DNA of 64,000 nucleotides from Apostichopus japonicus (Eukaryota; Echinodermata; Holothuroidea; Aspidochirotida; Stichopodidae): contig NC_092566.1 of the NCBI RefSeq assembly GCF_037975245.1, positions 7,234,001 through 7,298,000 of the forward strand. Reading direction: 5' to 3'. The notes beneath the pieces are model-generated. The model saw only the letters and a program-made list of their open reading frames with translations. It searched no databases and was not told where the DNA came from. A program made the translations under genes and the position numbers. Below are positions 1-25,900 of the stretch, in pieces; the stretch's first letter is position 1, and every line of letters starts with the position of its first letter.

Positions 1-461
1 TTACAGGCCTATCTTCTGTGCAATCCTTTGGAGTTTTTGCATGATACAGTCTCATTTATCTTCTATCATTCGACCTTCCCCGCCACCCCCCCCCCTCCCG
101 CCTTCCTCACCCGCCCATCTAATCACGTTATCAGTTTGATCGTCCCACACTCTCAAATACCTTACACTGAAGTACCGATACCTTCCTCACCACACATATA
201 TAGTTCTTGCCCTACTTTTCCCTCTCCGCACCTCTCCTTAGCCCTCTATTCTTCTGTTGCACAAATTGCCCCCTTCCCTCCTCCATACACCCCTATGACA
301 CCATCGATCCCTCACACAACTTACCCACCGTCACGTTTGCAAAGTCTGCTTTAGCCTGAAATCATGACATGAACACGTTATTAACCATTGTGGCTGGCAT
401 GTTATCGTAACATGGAAATATTTCATATATAATGGTACATTGTGTTTTGTCTGTTACACAG

Positions 462-13101
<12,640 letters not shown>

Positions 13102-13306
13102 AGCAAGATCTCGGTACAGCGGACTGCGTATGTTGTCTTTCAGTATCATAGGATAAGTTAAAGGTACAGCTTACCTGTATGTATCTATAAGAGTAATACA
13201 TTAAATACGTGAATATCATTGCTTGCAAATTAGAAGCAGTCAGAAGGCGAAATGGTATACAAATCTGAAATCATACGAGAAATATCGATACGTTGAAATT
13301 GGCAAT

Positions 13307-13312
13307 AATAAA
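13307..13312 (+). promoter_or_regulatory. Candidate polyadenylation signal AATAAA (proximal)
   Basis: AATAAA 206 bp after the stop codon of the SRCR gene. Confidence 0.35.
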
Positions 13313-14505
13313 AGCAATCAACTGGTTTCATTACCGAAGTTTATGTGAAGTCTTTGGTTGTATACCTGTCAATTCTGTCTTTGATTGTGTGACGTTACTG
13401 TTGACTTTTTCTATTGTAATGAACTTGATGTTCTGAATACGCTGCGGCCTGCGGCTTTACGAGACAAAGGATAAAAGGCGGTGAAGGTGAGGGGAGGGTT
13501 GTACATACTTCCTCAACTTTCAAGGTTTGCGGTGAGAGCAATTGACAGACCAGGCTGTTTGGATATATTAATAAGTGTATTATGATATCGTGACAGTGCA
13601 CATTTTATGTCCGATTGGCATCACTAAAAGCGATATATCACAGGTGGTAGGCTATGCTACACAGAATCATTTCACGTCTGCTTCTACATGCCAGCAAGTG
13701 CTCCTGATTCTATAGAGCAAATTGATTTCATTGAAAAATTCAGTAATCGATGTAGTTCATAAACTTATGTAAAGTCAATTTGGAAACCTTCCAATGTGCG
13801 TTTCACTTGTGGGCTTTACATTCACACGAAGAGTGTCCGAGCGAGATGTTGTAAAAGGAATGAAATCATTAATGACTTCCTCTTCAACATTTCATATATA
13901 CTTCATTGTCTTAGCTCAATTGATTAACAATCCTGTAACTTGACAGTTGCGCACTACCCTTTACATAGGCTATGAGGTCATACATTGAATTTTTTTTTTT
14001 TATATTATCTTAATTTTTATTTTGATGCCTTAAATTTTTCTGAGGGCTCAAAGTTCTCAGAGTTATTCTAAAACAAAATTTCAGTTGTCTTTATAGCGCT
14101 AGGGTATATACCACGCCAGTTGAATAGCCCCAAAATGTCTTTGTTGTAATGTGTGGCTTTATGATATACATATAAGTTTTATAGTTACCACCACAGCATG
14201 TGATTTTAGCGCGTTTATCGCTGGTAACATTATATTGTATGCACGTATAAGCTGTGCTTAATTTAGTCCAATAAGTGATTGTTTGTTTGTCATTTTAAAT
14301 TTTGCTTTGATTGGTTGTTCCTATATTTATACGCTTTTAGTGGTAGGCTTGTAATAGTTTTCACCTTAATTTATATTGCAGCTTGTGTCGAGTTTTCGCG
14401 GTCACGGTAACATTCCAAAGATTGTGCTCAATGTTGACTATAAGGATATATGCTGTGAAATAGCCACACATTTTCACGTGTCTTTTCTTCATTTCGTTCT
14501 TTACT

Positions 14506-14511
14506 AATAAA
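14506..14511 (+). promoter_or_regulatory. Candidate polyadenylation signal AATAAA (distal)
   Basis: AATAAA in ttactaataaagttg, 1.4 kb after the stop. The stretch 13102-14505 shows no coding exon and could be 3' UTR. Confidence 0.35.
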
Positions 14512-15520
14512 GTTGAAAAAAAAACAACTTTAGAAAGCAAAAGGATTTTTATTTTCTACATGTTACACAGTGGAGGTATGTCACACTCAATCGCTACCCT
14601 CCCCACCCCTCCCCTCCACCCCAAAAAGTTTCTTTGCCTTTTCAACTTCTTACCATTCCACATTGAATGAGGGGGGGGGCGGCAGTGGGGCATATTTCTC
14701 TGATTTGAGGGAGCAAACCACTAAGTTTCCTCAAAGCTTTCCGACTACATGGACCTCCGTAAGTTCCGTATCACAACAGCGCACTTTCTAAATAAATTTT
14801 CAACAACATGGTAAATTTGAAAATAACAAAAAAGAAATATATTAATACGATAAATGAAAATCGATACTGATACTTTTTGCCTTCCTGTTTATAAAGAGGC
14901 CAAATTTGAGGGTTTTCACAAAACTGGGTACTGTGCCAATGTCCCCCCCCCCCCCCACCTCCCTCCACTTGCCGCCACTTGAACAAAGATTCATGACTTA
15001 CAATGAGTATAGTGTCTACCGTTATCTTTAGCCTTGCTATCGCACAACATGGTACCACCATTCATTACATTAACCATCAGACTTACATTCAACATGAGAA
15101 TGTTATGAAATACCTCAATAATAAGGATGACCGTAGTCAAAGATTGATTGACAAATACAAACTAAGGCACATAATGCACTGTATAGTTGCACATATGTAT
15201 GCACATATTCAATGATTTCCTCCTATATATTCCCTCTTCGTGGATCTTTTAGATGCAGTAAACATATTAACGTATTACGCTCAGGCTGGATTGGGCTACA
15301 GAAAGTAGGATGTGTGAAAGGAGAGTGGCAATTTCCCATCTCTGTCTTCTATTTTTGGACTTCACCATTTTTCCGATGTTCACATTCCGTCTAGTACCCT
15401 TATCACCCCCCCCCCCCCTCTGCTCCCAAGGCACAAATGTAAAGCAAGGTATTTTTTTAATCTCAGGGCATATGGCAATATGGCATCATCGTCGTCGTCG
15501 TCATCATCATCGTTGCCATC
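14512..15520. other. Intergenic, no gene seen
   Basis: Contains poly-G/C runs (about 14671, 14942, 15406) and a short (CGT)/(CAT) trinucleotide tract at 15488-15511. Open frames here are short and of simple composition. Nothing coding is supported. Confidence 0.6.
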
Positions 15521-15896
15521 TGTACGGAAGCGTAGAAGGGACATTGCATTGACGAGTTACCAACTTGACTCTGCAAATTGACGAGTTGTCGAGATGGTAA
15601 CGTGACAAAATTCAGAAAATTGACGTTTTGACGAGATAACGGATCTCGTCAATGCATCAATTTTCTGCAAATTGACGAGTTGCACACTTACTACGTATAC
15701 CATCTCGACAAGATGACAAAATTCAGAAAATTGATGCATTGACGTGATCCGTTATCTCGTCAAAACGTCAATTTTCTGAATTTTGTCATCTTGTCGAGAT
15801 GGTATACGAAGTAAGTGTGCAACTCGTCAATTTGCAGAAATTGTTTTGTCAAGTTGGTAACTCGTCAATGCAATGTCCCTTCTACGCTTCCGTACA
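15521..15896. mobile_element. 376-bp nested palindrome / foldback element
   Basis: The outer left arm starts tgtacggaagcgtagaaggg (15521) and the outer right arm ends with its exact complement (to 15896); the match extends through the following gacattgcattgacgagtta. Inside are further inverted blocks: attgacgttttgacgaga (about 15620) pairs with tctcgtcaaaacgtcaat (about 15755), and a block near 15660-15720 pairs with one near 15780-15838. The whole can fold into long hairpins. Non-coding; probably a MITE or foldback transposon. Confidence 0.8.
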
Positions 15897-17209
15897 TCTG
15901 TCTAGTTGTAAAATTAATGTTACTCTCTGCGTCCAACACAAAATATGATTGGCTCTTGCTGAAGGTGCCGTGCCGGTGGTTCGGTGACTCCGTGGACAGC
16001 TTACCAAAAAGACTGAGATGTCACTGGAGCTGATTGCTACTGTAAGCTAGGCCCTAATAGTGAATTCTATCAGAAATTAATAAATTCACAAACGGCATTT
16101 CGGCGTAAATAATTATGGAGACAATAACAGCTGTTTAACACTTGGTTCGACTTAGGCCTAGCCCACACTGGCGCTCCCCACGTTAGCCACACGGTAGGCC
16201 AAATGTGGTGAACGCTAGGACCGCCTGTGACCTAGCCTAGCCGACTTGAATTAAAATGTAGAAGTACTTCTATTTGTAGTGAAACAATTTGTAAAAGTGC
16301 CTAAAAATTGATGTTTCCTAGCCTGTTTCCTAGCCTATTTCCTCTGTCGAAATGTTAGGTGTTTTTGTTAAAGATGTGTCAGTCAGTGTGTGGATTAAAG
16401 TTGCATTTGAAAAAGTGGTAACAATTTATAAGATATAATATTATAAACAACGTGCACTATGAATCCATCCAAGGTATTTATTGAAGAAAAATCAATCCAA
16501 AAGTTACAGTTTACTGCAACCCACCCCCCCCCCCCACACATCATATGACCCTTTGATTAAAAAAGAACAGTTTAGGCTGTTAAATTTCAGAATCTATTTT
16601 CACTGCAAGGATGAATTGAATGTCAACGTGCTTAATTTATGAGATGTTGACTGTTGACTATAAGTTGTTATAATAATTATTTATACTTTGCAAACTTGAT
16701 GCGTAATGCCTCATCCGGTAGCTGTGTTTTGGACTCTCCATGGTGCCATTCCTTGTCCATATTTTGTACTTTCATTTCTTGTAGCATAATAAAACACAAG
16801 TTTTCAAGTTGGAGATTGCCTGTTCCAGAGCTAAAATTAGATTGTTGTGTATGCTTTATGCGTGTATACATATTCCTGCGATCTAGCAACTCTGTATTGT
16901 TGTCTAATCGACTCTTCTTTTAACTTGTTCATCAACCGTGAGTCTATTGTGAAGTCCTTCATTCCTTGTACGAATATTACCCATGTCTGTGAGCTACAGT
17001 ACAGGCTATGGTTTGTACTAATATTTTCTATACTACTACTATAAAGGTTCATTATGCTAGTATAGGCCATTGTATATAGTAAATACAGATAGAACCATGC
17101 ATACCTATGAAAACCATGGTGTAACAAATAAATGTTCTTGCATCACTCAATTACAAAATTTACAAAATTCTTGCAAATTTTTTGTAAAGTCACATTACAA
17201 AATTCCTTG
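15897..17209. other. Intergenic, no gene seen
   Basis: AT-rich sequence with a poly-C run near 16524. The short open frames have no recognisable domain. Confidence 0.55.
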
Positions 17210-18475
17210 TTTTTCTCTGTTATACTTTGCACAATTGACCTATAGGCCTACTAACATTTTGTTTTTACTTTATATAGCACATGCATGTACAAACCAACCC
17301 CTTGCAACTCTATGATACTTTGTTTGCACAATTGACCTATACTAACATTTTGTTTGTAAATTTATAGCACCATGTACAAGCTGCCCCTTGCAACTCTATG
17401 ATACTTTGTTTGCACAATTGACCTATATTAACATTTTGTTCGTACATTTTATAGCACCATGTACAAGCTATCTGCTTGCAACGCTCTTATACTTTGTACA
17501 ATTGACCGATCATAGGCCTACTAACATTTTGTTTGTACTTTATATAGCACCATGCACAAACCAACCTCTTGAAACTCTATTAAACTTTGTTTGCACAATT
17601 GATCTATACTAACATGTTGTTTGTACATTTTATAGCACCATGTACAAACTATCTTCTTACAACTCTGTTATACTTTGTTTGTACAATTGACCTATACTAA
17701 CATGTTTGTACTTTATATAGCACCATGTACAAACCCCTTGCAACTCTATGATACTTTGTTTGCACAATTGACCTATAATAACATTTTGTTTGTAAATTTA
17801 TAGCACCATGTACGAACCCCTTGTAACTCTATGATACTTTGTTTGCACAATTGACCTGATTAACATTTTGTTTGTACATTTTATAGCACCATGTACTGTA
17901 CAAACTATCTGCTTGCAACGCTGTTATATGTTGTACAATTGACCTATAGGCCTACTAACATTTTGTTTGTACTTTATATAGCACCATGTACAAACCAACC
18001 CCTTGCAACTCTATTAAACTTTGTTTGCACAATTGATCTATACTAACATGTTGTTTGTACATGTTATAGCACCATGTACAAACTATCTTCTTGCAACTCT
18101 GTTATACTTTGTTTGTACAATTGACCTACAGGCCTTCTAACATTTTGTTTGTACTTGATATAGCACTATGTACAAACTATCTCCTTGCAACTCTATTAAA
18201 CTTTGTTTGCACAATTGATCTATACTAACATGTTTTTTGTACTACATTTTATAGCACCATGTACAAACTATCTCCTTGCAACTCTGTTTTACTTTGTTTT
18301 TACAATTGACCTATAGGCCTTCTAACATTTTGTTTGTACTTGATATAGCACCATGTACAAACTATGTCCTTGCAACTCTGTTATACTTTGTTTGTACAAT
18401 TGACCTATAGGCCTACTAACATTTTGTTTGTACTTTATATCACACCATGTACAAACTAACCAGTTGCAACTCTGC
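17210..18475. repeat. Minisatellite, ~90-bp unit, about 14 copies
   Basis: The motif caattgacctata recurs about every 80-97 bp (near 17231, 17328, 17414, 17500, 17596, 17684, 17769, 17847, 17937, 18028, 18118, 18212, 18305, 18399). Each is followed by ctaacattttgtttgta, then tatagcaccatgtacaaa and ttgcaactctattatacttt. Units differ by optional insertion of ggcctac and other small changes. Confidence 0.92.
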
Positions 18476-20837
18476 CAGTGACTCTACATGATAAACTTTA
18501 AAGAAGACCTCATAAAACTCATTAATTTACCGATTTTGTCCGCCCTGTCAACCTATAAACTTACATATATTGCCTAACTTACACAAATACTATGTTACCT
18601 TTTCCTTTTTTGGAGGCATACGTCACCCAGCTATTAGGTACATGAATGTACTCCAACACCATGAATAACGATATGAAAGTACTGTATATTTACCAACTCT
18701 ATTAAAACGTTAGTTATTCTGCCGTAGCTGCTTTACTAGCTGAATTCTGTAGTGCTTTGACGATCATGTAACATAGATAATATGCCATTAGACGTAGTAG
18801 TTGTGACAGGTGTTCTCGACACAAAGCCCAATAGCGAACAGGTCTAGACACTTTAGTAGTACCCATTATTAACGATAATTTACCTGGTGTCCCACCACTG
18901 ACTGACCTTAAACCTAATCGATTATATGGATCATGAGTAGCAGAGGCGTAGCTAGACTTCTCGTAGTTTCTGTTCTAGTTTTAGGGGGACCCAAAGCTTT
19001 TCCAAGAAGGCAGGCAGAACCTTTTTAAAAAAAAACATTTTTCTGACCATTTCTGGAAGCCAGACAAATATCTGTGGAGCCTAGGCCTAGGCCTCCCCTC
19101 GCTATGAAACAGACGAGTAGTCCTAGTTTCCAAAATCTAACAGTATTATTTTTTTAAATCTATATCGTTCACACCTATAGATGGCTGTACAGCATTGTCT
19201 AGTTGATTGGCAATGCATACAGTGCATATCTGTATATTCAATGCAGGTACAGTAATATATGTTTGAATTTGTAAAGGGTTTATGGAAACATTGAATGACT
19301 GGGATATTCCACAGACAACATCTTCTGCACTTCTGGTGACAGTAGATATTAAGAAGATAGTGAAAACATCTTCCACAAGTGAAGGTTTGTGTAAAATATT
19401 TCAACCGTGGGGCATATACTATTTGTACCGTATATGTTTTGTTTGTTGGGGGGGGGAGGGAGAAAGAAGAACCTAGATGTTAAGGTACCTATTTTCAGTG
19501 TAGAGACAGTTAATTGAGCTAGTATATGCTGCAAAAATTTAGTCTTGTAGGTTTTTAATCATTATTATGATTTTTTTGCTCACTGTATAATGTGTGCATG
19601 ATGATAAAAAAATAGATATTTTTTTGGCATCACTTCCCAAATCATTTATTTGCTGTGACTTCAACATATCAATTAAACTTCCAGCATGGCTGTAGTAGAA
19701 TACACTGGATCCAAATCTAGCTAGTTTGTTTTGAGACAAGTCTTGAGTTGAAGGTAATTTTTTCCCTTTTGAGATTTTTCCCTTATTGGCCTCTTGATTT
19801 GGTTCTGTTTTTGTAGTAAATGCATGATCTAAGTCTGAAAGAATGCTACCATATTTGGTTCAATTGTTTGCTTTCTCAATTTTGTCGGTTGCTGAGTCAC
19901 AATAGTGTATGTAATTGTCATAGTACAGATTCCTAGTCCCAGGTCTCTTTGATAGTATCATTTGGTTAGTCACAGGCCATTATCATATATTGAGTTGATG
20001 TAAATATGTAAATAATACCCTCCCGCCCCCTCCCCTCCCCTCGCTTAGCCATTGTGGCTCATTTCGAAAACTATTCTTGTCTAATACAATCTTGCGTTGT
20101 AAAGTCTGAATCTCAGCAAAGTTCCTGCCAGTATGATTAAGGTATACTCATAGGCGTAGGAGCCCAATTTGATTTGGGGGGGCTGTAACGACTTGCCCAA
20201 AAAATATAACCAACATTTGGTTTTTTTAAATCCCCATGTTCCTCTCTTCCCCTTTTCTCAGCCTCCCTTTCTCTTTCCGTAACTCTCTTCCAACTTGCTC
20301 CCCAGGATTTCATTCCTCTGTTTACTGTCTTTATATTACAGTAACGTTAACGTGTCATGTAGGCTCCGACAAGCTGCACGGCTGTTGTGGCAAATTCTCT
20401 CGGAAAGACGTTGTCTTGCCTTTTGTTTGTCTGAACAGCAAACTTTGGTTGTTAGAAAACAATTTAGCAAAATAGCAATTGAAGAAATGACTAATATGTA
20501 CACCAGCTAGTGTAGGAGAGATGTGTATACTGTAGGTCTGGCTGGTGAATATAACACTAGCTAAGTTGAGCCAGTGAAACTCCAATCCAGGTGGATCATA
20601 GACCTATACCACTATTTTTCATTTCAGTATCTTCAGAGTTATGAAGGGCAATACTAATTCATCATTTTAGCTATGCCATGTGGTATCCTTTTAATAGTTA
20701 CAATGAATTCTGAAAACCTCCAAAGGGTTTGGTCATCTCAGACGGCAATAAAACTTTGCCATTTGTCTAGCTCATGAAATGTCTGACTGCGGTGCTTTCT
20801 GCTTAAAACCAGACAGACAAACAAACATACAGACAAG
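18476..20837. other. Intergenic, no gene seen
   Basis: Contains remnants with hAT-like ends (cagaggcgtagctag near 18942; ataggcgtaggagccc near 20153) and poly-G. A 35-codon + strand frame at 19282-19384 ending at a GT, with a minus frame over it, is the only protein-like stretch; it has no partner exons and is not called. Confidence 0.5.
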
Positions 20838-20841
20838 TTAA

Positions 20842-21201
20842 AGGCATTGAAGACTCGCCCCAAACCGAGTGCGGCCATTTGAAAAAGTTAACTTTCTGTT
20901 GCTTGCAAGTGATGTTTTGTTCGTGTCGCTACAAAATGCAGACAGTAATGAAATGTGATACCTTGTTATCTTTAGCTGGACCTGAGATGTCCATCACTGT
21001 ATCGTTTGTACACTGTGCTGTGGGTATTGACTGTAGCTGTATGTACTGACTGTACACTAGTGTCTCATTACCGACGGTAGCAAGCTGTGTGTGTATTTTC
21101 TGGGATTGATGGTGGTGATTAACACTTCTGTTACACCTCATTCAAAACTAGGTCAAATTACTGACATTAGACGTTTCTTTTTGGGGGAGTCTTCACACCC
21201 T
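20842..21201. mobile_element. TTAA-flanked inverted-repeat element (360 bp)
   Basis: Starts AGGCATTGAAGACTCGCCCC; its right end reads, on the opposite strand, AGGGTGTGAAGACTCCCCC. Both outer edges are flanked by TTAA (20838-20841, 21202-21205). TTAA target duplication is the hallmark of piggyBac-type elements; TIRs are imperfect. Non-coding. Confidence 0.65.
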
Positions 21202-21266
21202 TTAATCAACAGTTTGTGCCACGGATGATTATTTTTGTAGGCCTCCTGTATTTTGGTGAACCAGGC

Positions 21267-21294
21267 CATGGAGCTATTACCGAATAGCTCCATG
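21267..21294. repeat. Perfect 12-bp hairpin
   Basis: catggagctatt, loop accg, aatagctccatg. No coding or element context was recognised. Confidence 0.6.
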
Positions 21295-22686
21295 ACCAGA
21301 CCCACCTTTACAACACCTGCGGTTTATGCCCCCAAAAATGTGTCACCTCAATTTACAATTTATATTAGACCTTCATGTGTGCAATTCGCGTTATCAAAAT
21401 CTAAATACTTATGAGGTCTTGAATATGTGGGGAAATCTTCTGCTCACAGCTGTTTTCTCTTACAATTTTATCGGTTGTACTGAAGGAGTGGTTCACATTT
21501 TACCATTAAGAAGAAAACTTGGTATGTCTGTCTATTAAGAGTTTAATAGAAATAGTTTCAACATTGGATTCAGATTATTAGCTTTAATCATGATTTTACT
21601 TTGACTTAGGTTTTTTTTTTTGTTCTTTGAGGCAAAAAACTGATTCCAGTTAAGTTTAGGTGAACAGTTAATTTAGCTGTATACAAACCTCTGAATGAAC
21701 CACTATTAGAACTAAAAGTTTGTTTAATTCAATGAACAACTTCCTTCACACTGACGTCAGTCATTTAGTCATAACAGCCGGAGCACATATTTAACAAATG
21801 AATTTGCTTTTTTTCTTCCATCTTGTTACGTGTGTGTGTTAACAAAGTTAATTTAAGAGGAACCTAGATTTTTCTATATTTCTGAAGAATGCATCAGGCT
21901 ATGAATGTACGTACGTCAGTCCTTTCTGCTCTGATCATACCTGGTCCAGTACTCAGTATATGCATACACAATAGGACAATATGTTCACTGTACCGTGAGT
22001 TGGCATCAAGCTCTGCTTGGCACCAAAATCAACTTGCAAAAATTCTTTTCTGCTTCAGTAAACTCAGACTTCTAAAAACAAGTACTGCAGTATGAGACCA
22101 TTCAACAGTCGAATCATGGACGAAATTGTAGTTTAAACACAAAATTGGGGTAAGGACAACAGGTTCCAGGTTTGCTTGTGTTCCAGCGCATGAGATTACA
22201 TGTTGTAGTCAGTAACTCTACAGCTAGTTGACGTATGTGGCAAAAATTGACTGATTTTTCTTCGAAGCTTGTACTCTTACTTCTGTCCTAGAACTATTCA
22301 AGCTGGTGGTGAGTTAATTAAGTATTATAATTTTTATTTAACATCAAACTGAACCTATTCTGGTGATTTTTATAGTTTAGGAGAGAAAATAAGTGTGCTT
22401 TCTATATTTGATGCTCTGTAACCCAGCCCCCACTCCTCCCCCATCCTTCCCCACCCCAACCCCTACTAACCCACATAATATATAAATATAATAAAAATTT
22501 GGCAGAAATAACAGATGACCTTTGAAACACCAACAGAATGTTAATTTGGAAAATAGTAAGAAATGTTTATAGGCTCATACCAGAGAAGGAAAGGTAATGT
22601 TAAACAGGAAGTTGTTATGGAATTGTGTTAATAAAGATGTACATGTTGCATTACATTTGCCTCAAAAATCTGATGTTATATCATAC
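21295..22686. other. Intergenic, no gene seen
   Basis: AT-rich with scattered homopolymers; no domain-like frame. Confidence 0.5.
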
Positions 22687-22974
22687 TCCATGATGGTCAA
22701 GCCTGCCTATAAAAAACAGTCCTCCTCAAATTCACTCAAGCATTAATAATTTGTTACTAATTAATAGCATAGACTACCCCAAATACTGCCATTAGCTTAC
22801 ATCCTTGAGCCTAATTAATTGCCATATGATTGTAAGACACAGTGTTTTAAAGGCCAGCACTACTTTCCTGTGTGTGAAGACAAGTTTGGCTTGACCACTG
22901 AAATAGCACACTGTGTTTAATCATAAATTTGTGCAGAGGAGCATTCAGTATGGCTAGCATTACCAACTCAGGTA
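22687..22974 (+). repeat. Dispersed repeat A, copy 1 (~290 bp)
   Basis: The stretch from ccatgatggtcaagcctgcc to ctagcattaccaactcagg recurs inverted at 36489-36798 and, in part, at about 33951-34100. Shared internal words include acagtcctcctcaa and aatttgttac. No terminal inverted repeat or coding frame was seen. Confidence 0.7.
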
Positions 22975-25900
22975 AATTTTCAATCTCCCCTGTTTTTGGC
23001 CAAAACCAGCGGACTGGGTGGTATTTGCCGCCCTAGGCAGGGAAGATTAATTGCAATGTAGAATGTGGTCCAAAATTGTTGGTTTATAGCTGATACATGT
23101 AAGCCTTATTTTCTGGGGCCATCTGGGCCCGAAAAAATTCCAGGCCCATTTTTGGGCTAGGTGGGCTCAAATAATATTTCCACTTCAGATGCATTGTGGG
23201 ACACACATTCTTTGGGGTCTAATTGTTTGGACCCAATATTTACATAATACAATTTTTGGGAGTTTTATTTTGGGGACAAATATATGTTTGAGCCACTTTG
23301 TTTGGGCCAAGTATTTTTGGGATCAAATTCAGAATATATCCAAACTTGGAATACAGTTGTTGGTTAATAGCTGGTACATATGTGGGCATAAATATTATGA
23401 TATTGGACAATGACATACAACACTTGAATATTCAATATTAGCAAGGAATCATAGTGCCTGCTGGGCTCTAATTGTGACAAACTTACTTCAAACCTCCAAT
23501 AACTGTGAAACTGTTAACAATGTTAAACAGCTCCCTGAATTGACTCTCTAGTAAAAACTCTGTAACAAAAGTGGTACAAAAACAGTACAAACAGCAATGA
23601 ATTAAACACTTTTTTTTTTGCCTTAGGGTCCGTCTTGAAATTTCCCAATAAATTTACAAACGTAGTGAATATCACTGAAAATAATACTATAATATGAATG
23701 ATCAAATTAAGACAATTTCATAGGTTTGTCTACGAAATGAACCTTTACTAGCTGGCGGTAAATCGGTAATTGAAATGCAGTTTCAACTCTTTTTTTTTTC
23801 TACTACATGTCTGTATTCATCACATGCCAAAAGCAAAGTGGAGAGTTTCAAAGAAATCAAACTTCCTATTCTATTTTAAGCGAGTTGTGGTTTCCTATCG
23901 TTATTAAAAATTTTCATCAAGTCGATTGTTTATTTTTGGAAATGTTCCAAAATATATATATATATTTTCTTACCTGAACCTCCTTACCTGTTGTTAGAGC
24001 TAATTTTTATATTGTTAATATAATATAGAAAGGGAAACGTATAGGTTATTCCCCAAATAAAATACAAAAATAGAACAGTTTGTAACATGTTTCCACCACA
24101 ATTGCAACCAATGTTACAACTCACCATGCATGTTGAAACACTGACCTTTGGGTGACAAAAGGTTTAAGTTGCAAACATTGAAACATATATGTGACACTCT
24201 TGACCATGGGGCCAATACTGGAATGTCAATTACATTAGGGTAGTGTCATCCTTTCACCACTTTGATGGCAGATATGCCATGATAATCCAAATGTAAGGCC
24301 TGTATATACGAGCCAGTTGTGACAATTTGCTATTGCTAATACCTCTCTAAACTGTCACCTCCCCTCCCATCCCCCACGCCCCCCAATATTATGCTTCAAA
24401 GCACTGGAATGGACAGTGCAAACAGTTCTTAACCATAATCTGATTGAAATATGATATTCATACTGCTCATACTGACAGTATGAGTGCTTTGAAGTGGGAC
24501 ATGACTACAATATATATATATAGAAATAAATGTCCTAACTGGGTGTATATATACATCTGTTTAACTCTGCAATTCAACAAAATCACACTTGGATACATAC
24601 AGTATGAAACAAGACAGACTAATTTCTGGTATTTACACTTAAGGGGCTCTTGAAAATTACCATTTTTATGGATGAAAAAGGCTGCGATATATTTTTACTC
24701 GGGACAATATTAAACTGACAAGTTGAACTGTTCAAACTATGGTTCCTTTATAACCATGCATTATTTGATGGCGGTCAATAGCTTAGTATTTTATTCGCTT
24801 CAAGCTGACTACCATGATTCTTGCAAAAATCTCATTGTGTAATAACACGTAGGTGGTAACACCATTGTCATTAATTGAGACAAAATGGTTTTGCATCGAT
24901 ATTGGTGGAATGAGTCATATTTTCATTCTTTATTTTCTAGTTAGTAATCCAGTGTGCGGTTTTATTGTTTGGAGCTAATTTTAATTTTGATGTCAGACTT
25001 ATTTTCAGATTCGATGTTATAACCATCAACAATGCCTTTCCACTATATATATATGTTTGTTTGACGTCTGCGGTCATATTTTTTTCTTTTCTTTTTTCAT
25101 TTTGTTAATACCGATCTGTGGTTGCATGTATTATAATCATGCATGACGATGCTGATTGTTCGATATCTCCCAGACCCTTCACCTCACTAATGATATTGAA
25201 ACTGCAGCTCTTTTAGTAAGGTGATTGTGGTAAAAAAATTGTAGATTCTACTCAATATACTGAACCCCCCCCCCCCCCACCAGATGAAGAACTTGTGTTT
25301 ATGATTAGTCAATTTTTTTCTTTCTTTTTGTTTCTTGTTCAAATTATGAAGCAGAATGTATGCATAAAAGGTACTATTGAACAGTAATTATCACCATGTG
25401 ACAGTGCATCAATGATCTAAAGGTGTAAATCAAACAATATTGTGACAACTTCCACCTATTATTGGAAGGGGGCAGGGGTGTCAATCGGAATTGAAAAATG
25501 GGGATGGGGGAAATAAATGACTGAACATGGATAAAACTGAAGGAGTCTGCAATCGCCTTGTCACAAAGCCTCTATCGGGGGGGTCCAGGGGCCTACTTTA
25601 GGGCCCCTGATAGGGTCCAGGAGTGAAGTCCCAGTCAGTCCAGGGGGGGGACTCACAACTACAAATCTTCAAGTTTGTTACTGTTTGGTCCCTGAATTGA
25701 TGTGTCAGTCATAAATATATTTTAACATAAGTCACATCTGACTATAGTGATTAGACCCATGTTTAAGAAACACTGGGCACATTTACTTTATCGGAAACAT
25801 AAAAACCTATAATATAAAGATACTTCAGGGCTGTACCCTGGGTAGACCTCCTATGGGGAGAGTTGAGGAACAGCGAAAGACATGTATCTTCCAAATGTTA

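Noticed and set aside
28-354. Pro/Ser-rich 108-residue frame at the left edge
   Set aside because: Low-complexity C/T-rich DNA upstream of a phase-1 acceptor at 461; no domain, probably intron.
17210-18475. Minisatellite as a CRISPR array or satellite-coded protein
   Set aside because: Units are long, AT-rich and diverged without repeat/spacer structure; the genome is animal, and frames break between units.
19146-19404. Protein-like stretch on both strands around 19146-19404
   Set aside because: No partner exons, no domain recognised, overlapping frames on both strands; composition alone is not enough.
20929-21141. 70-residue minus-strand frame
   Set aside because: Lies wholly inside the TTAA-flanked element 20842-21201 and has no transposase motif.
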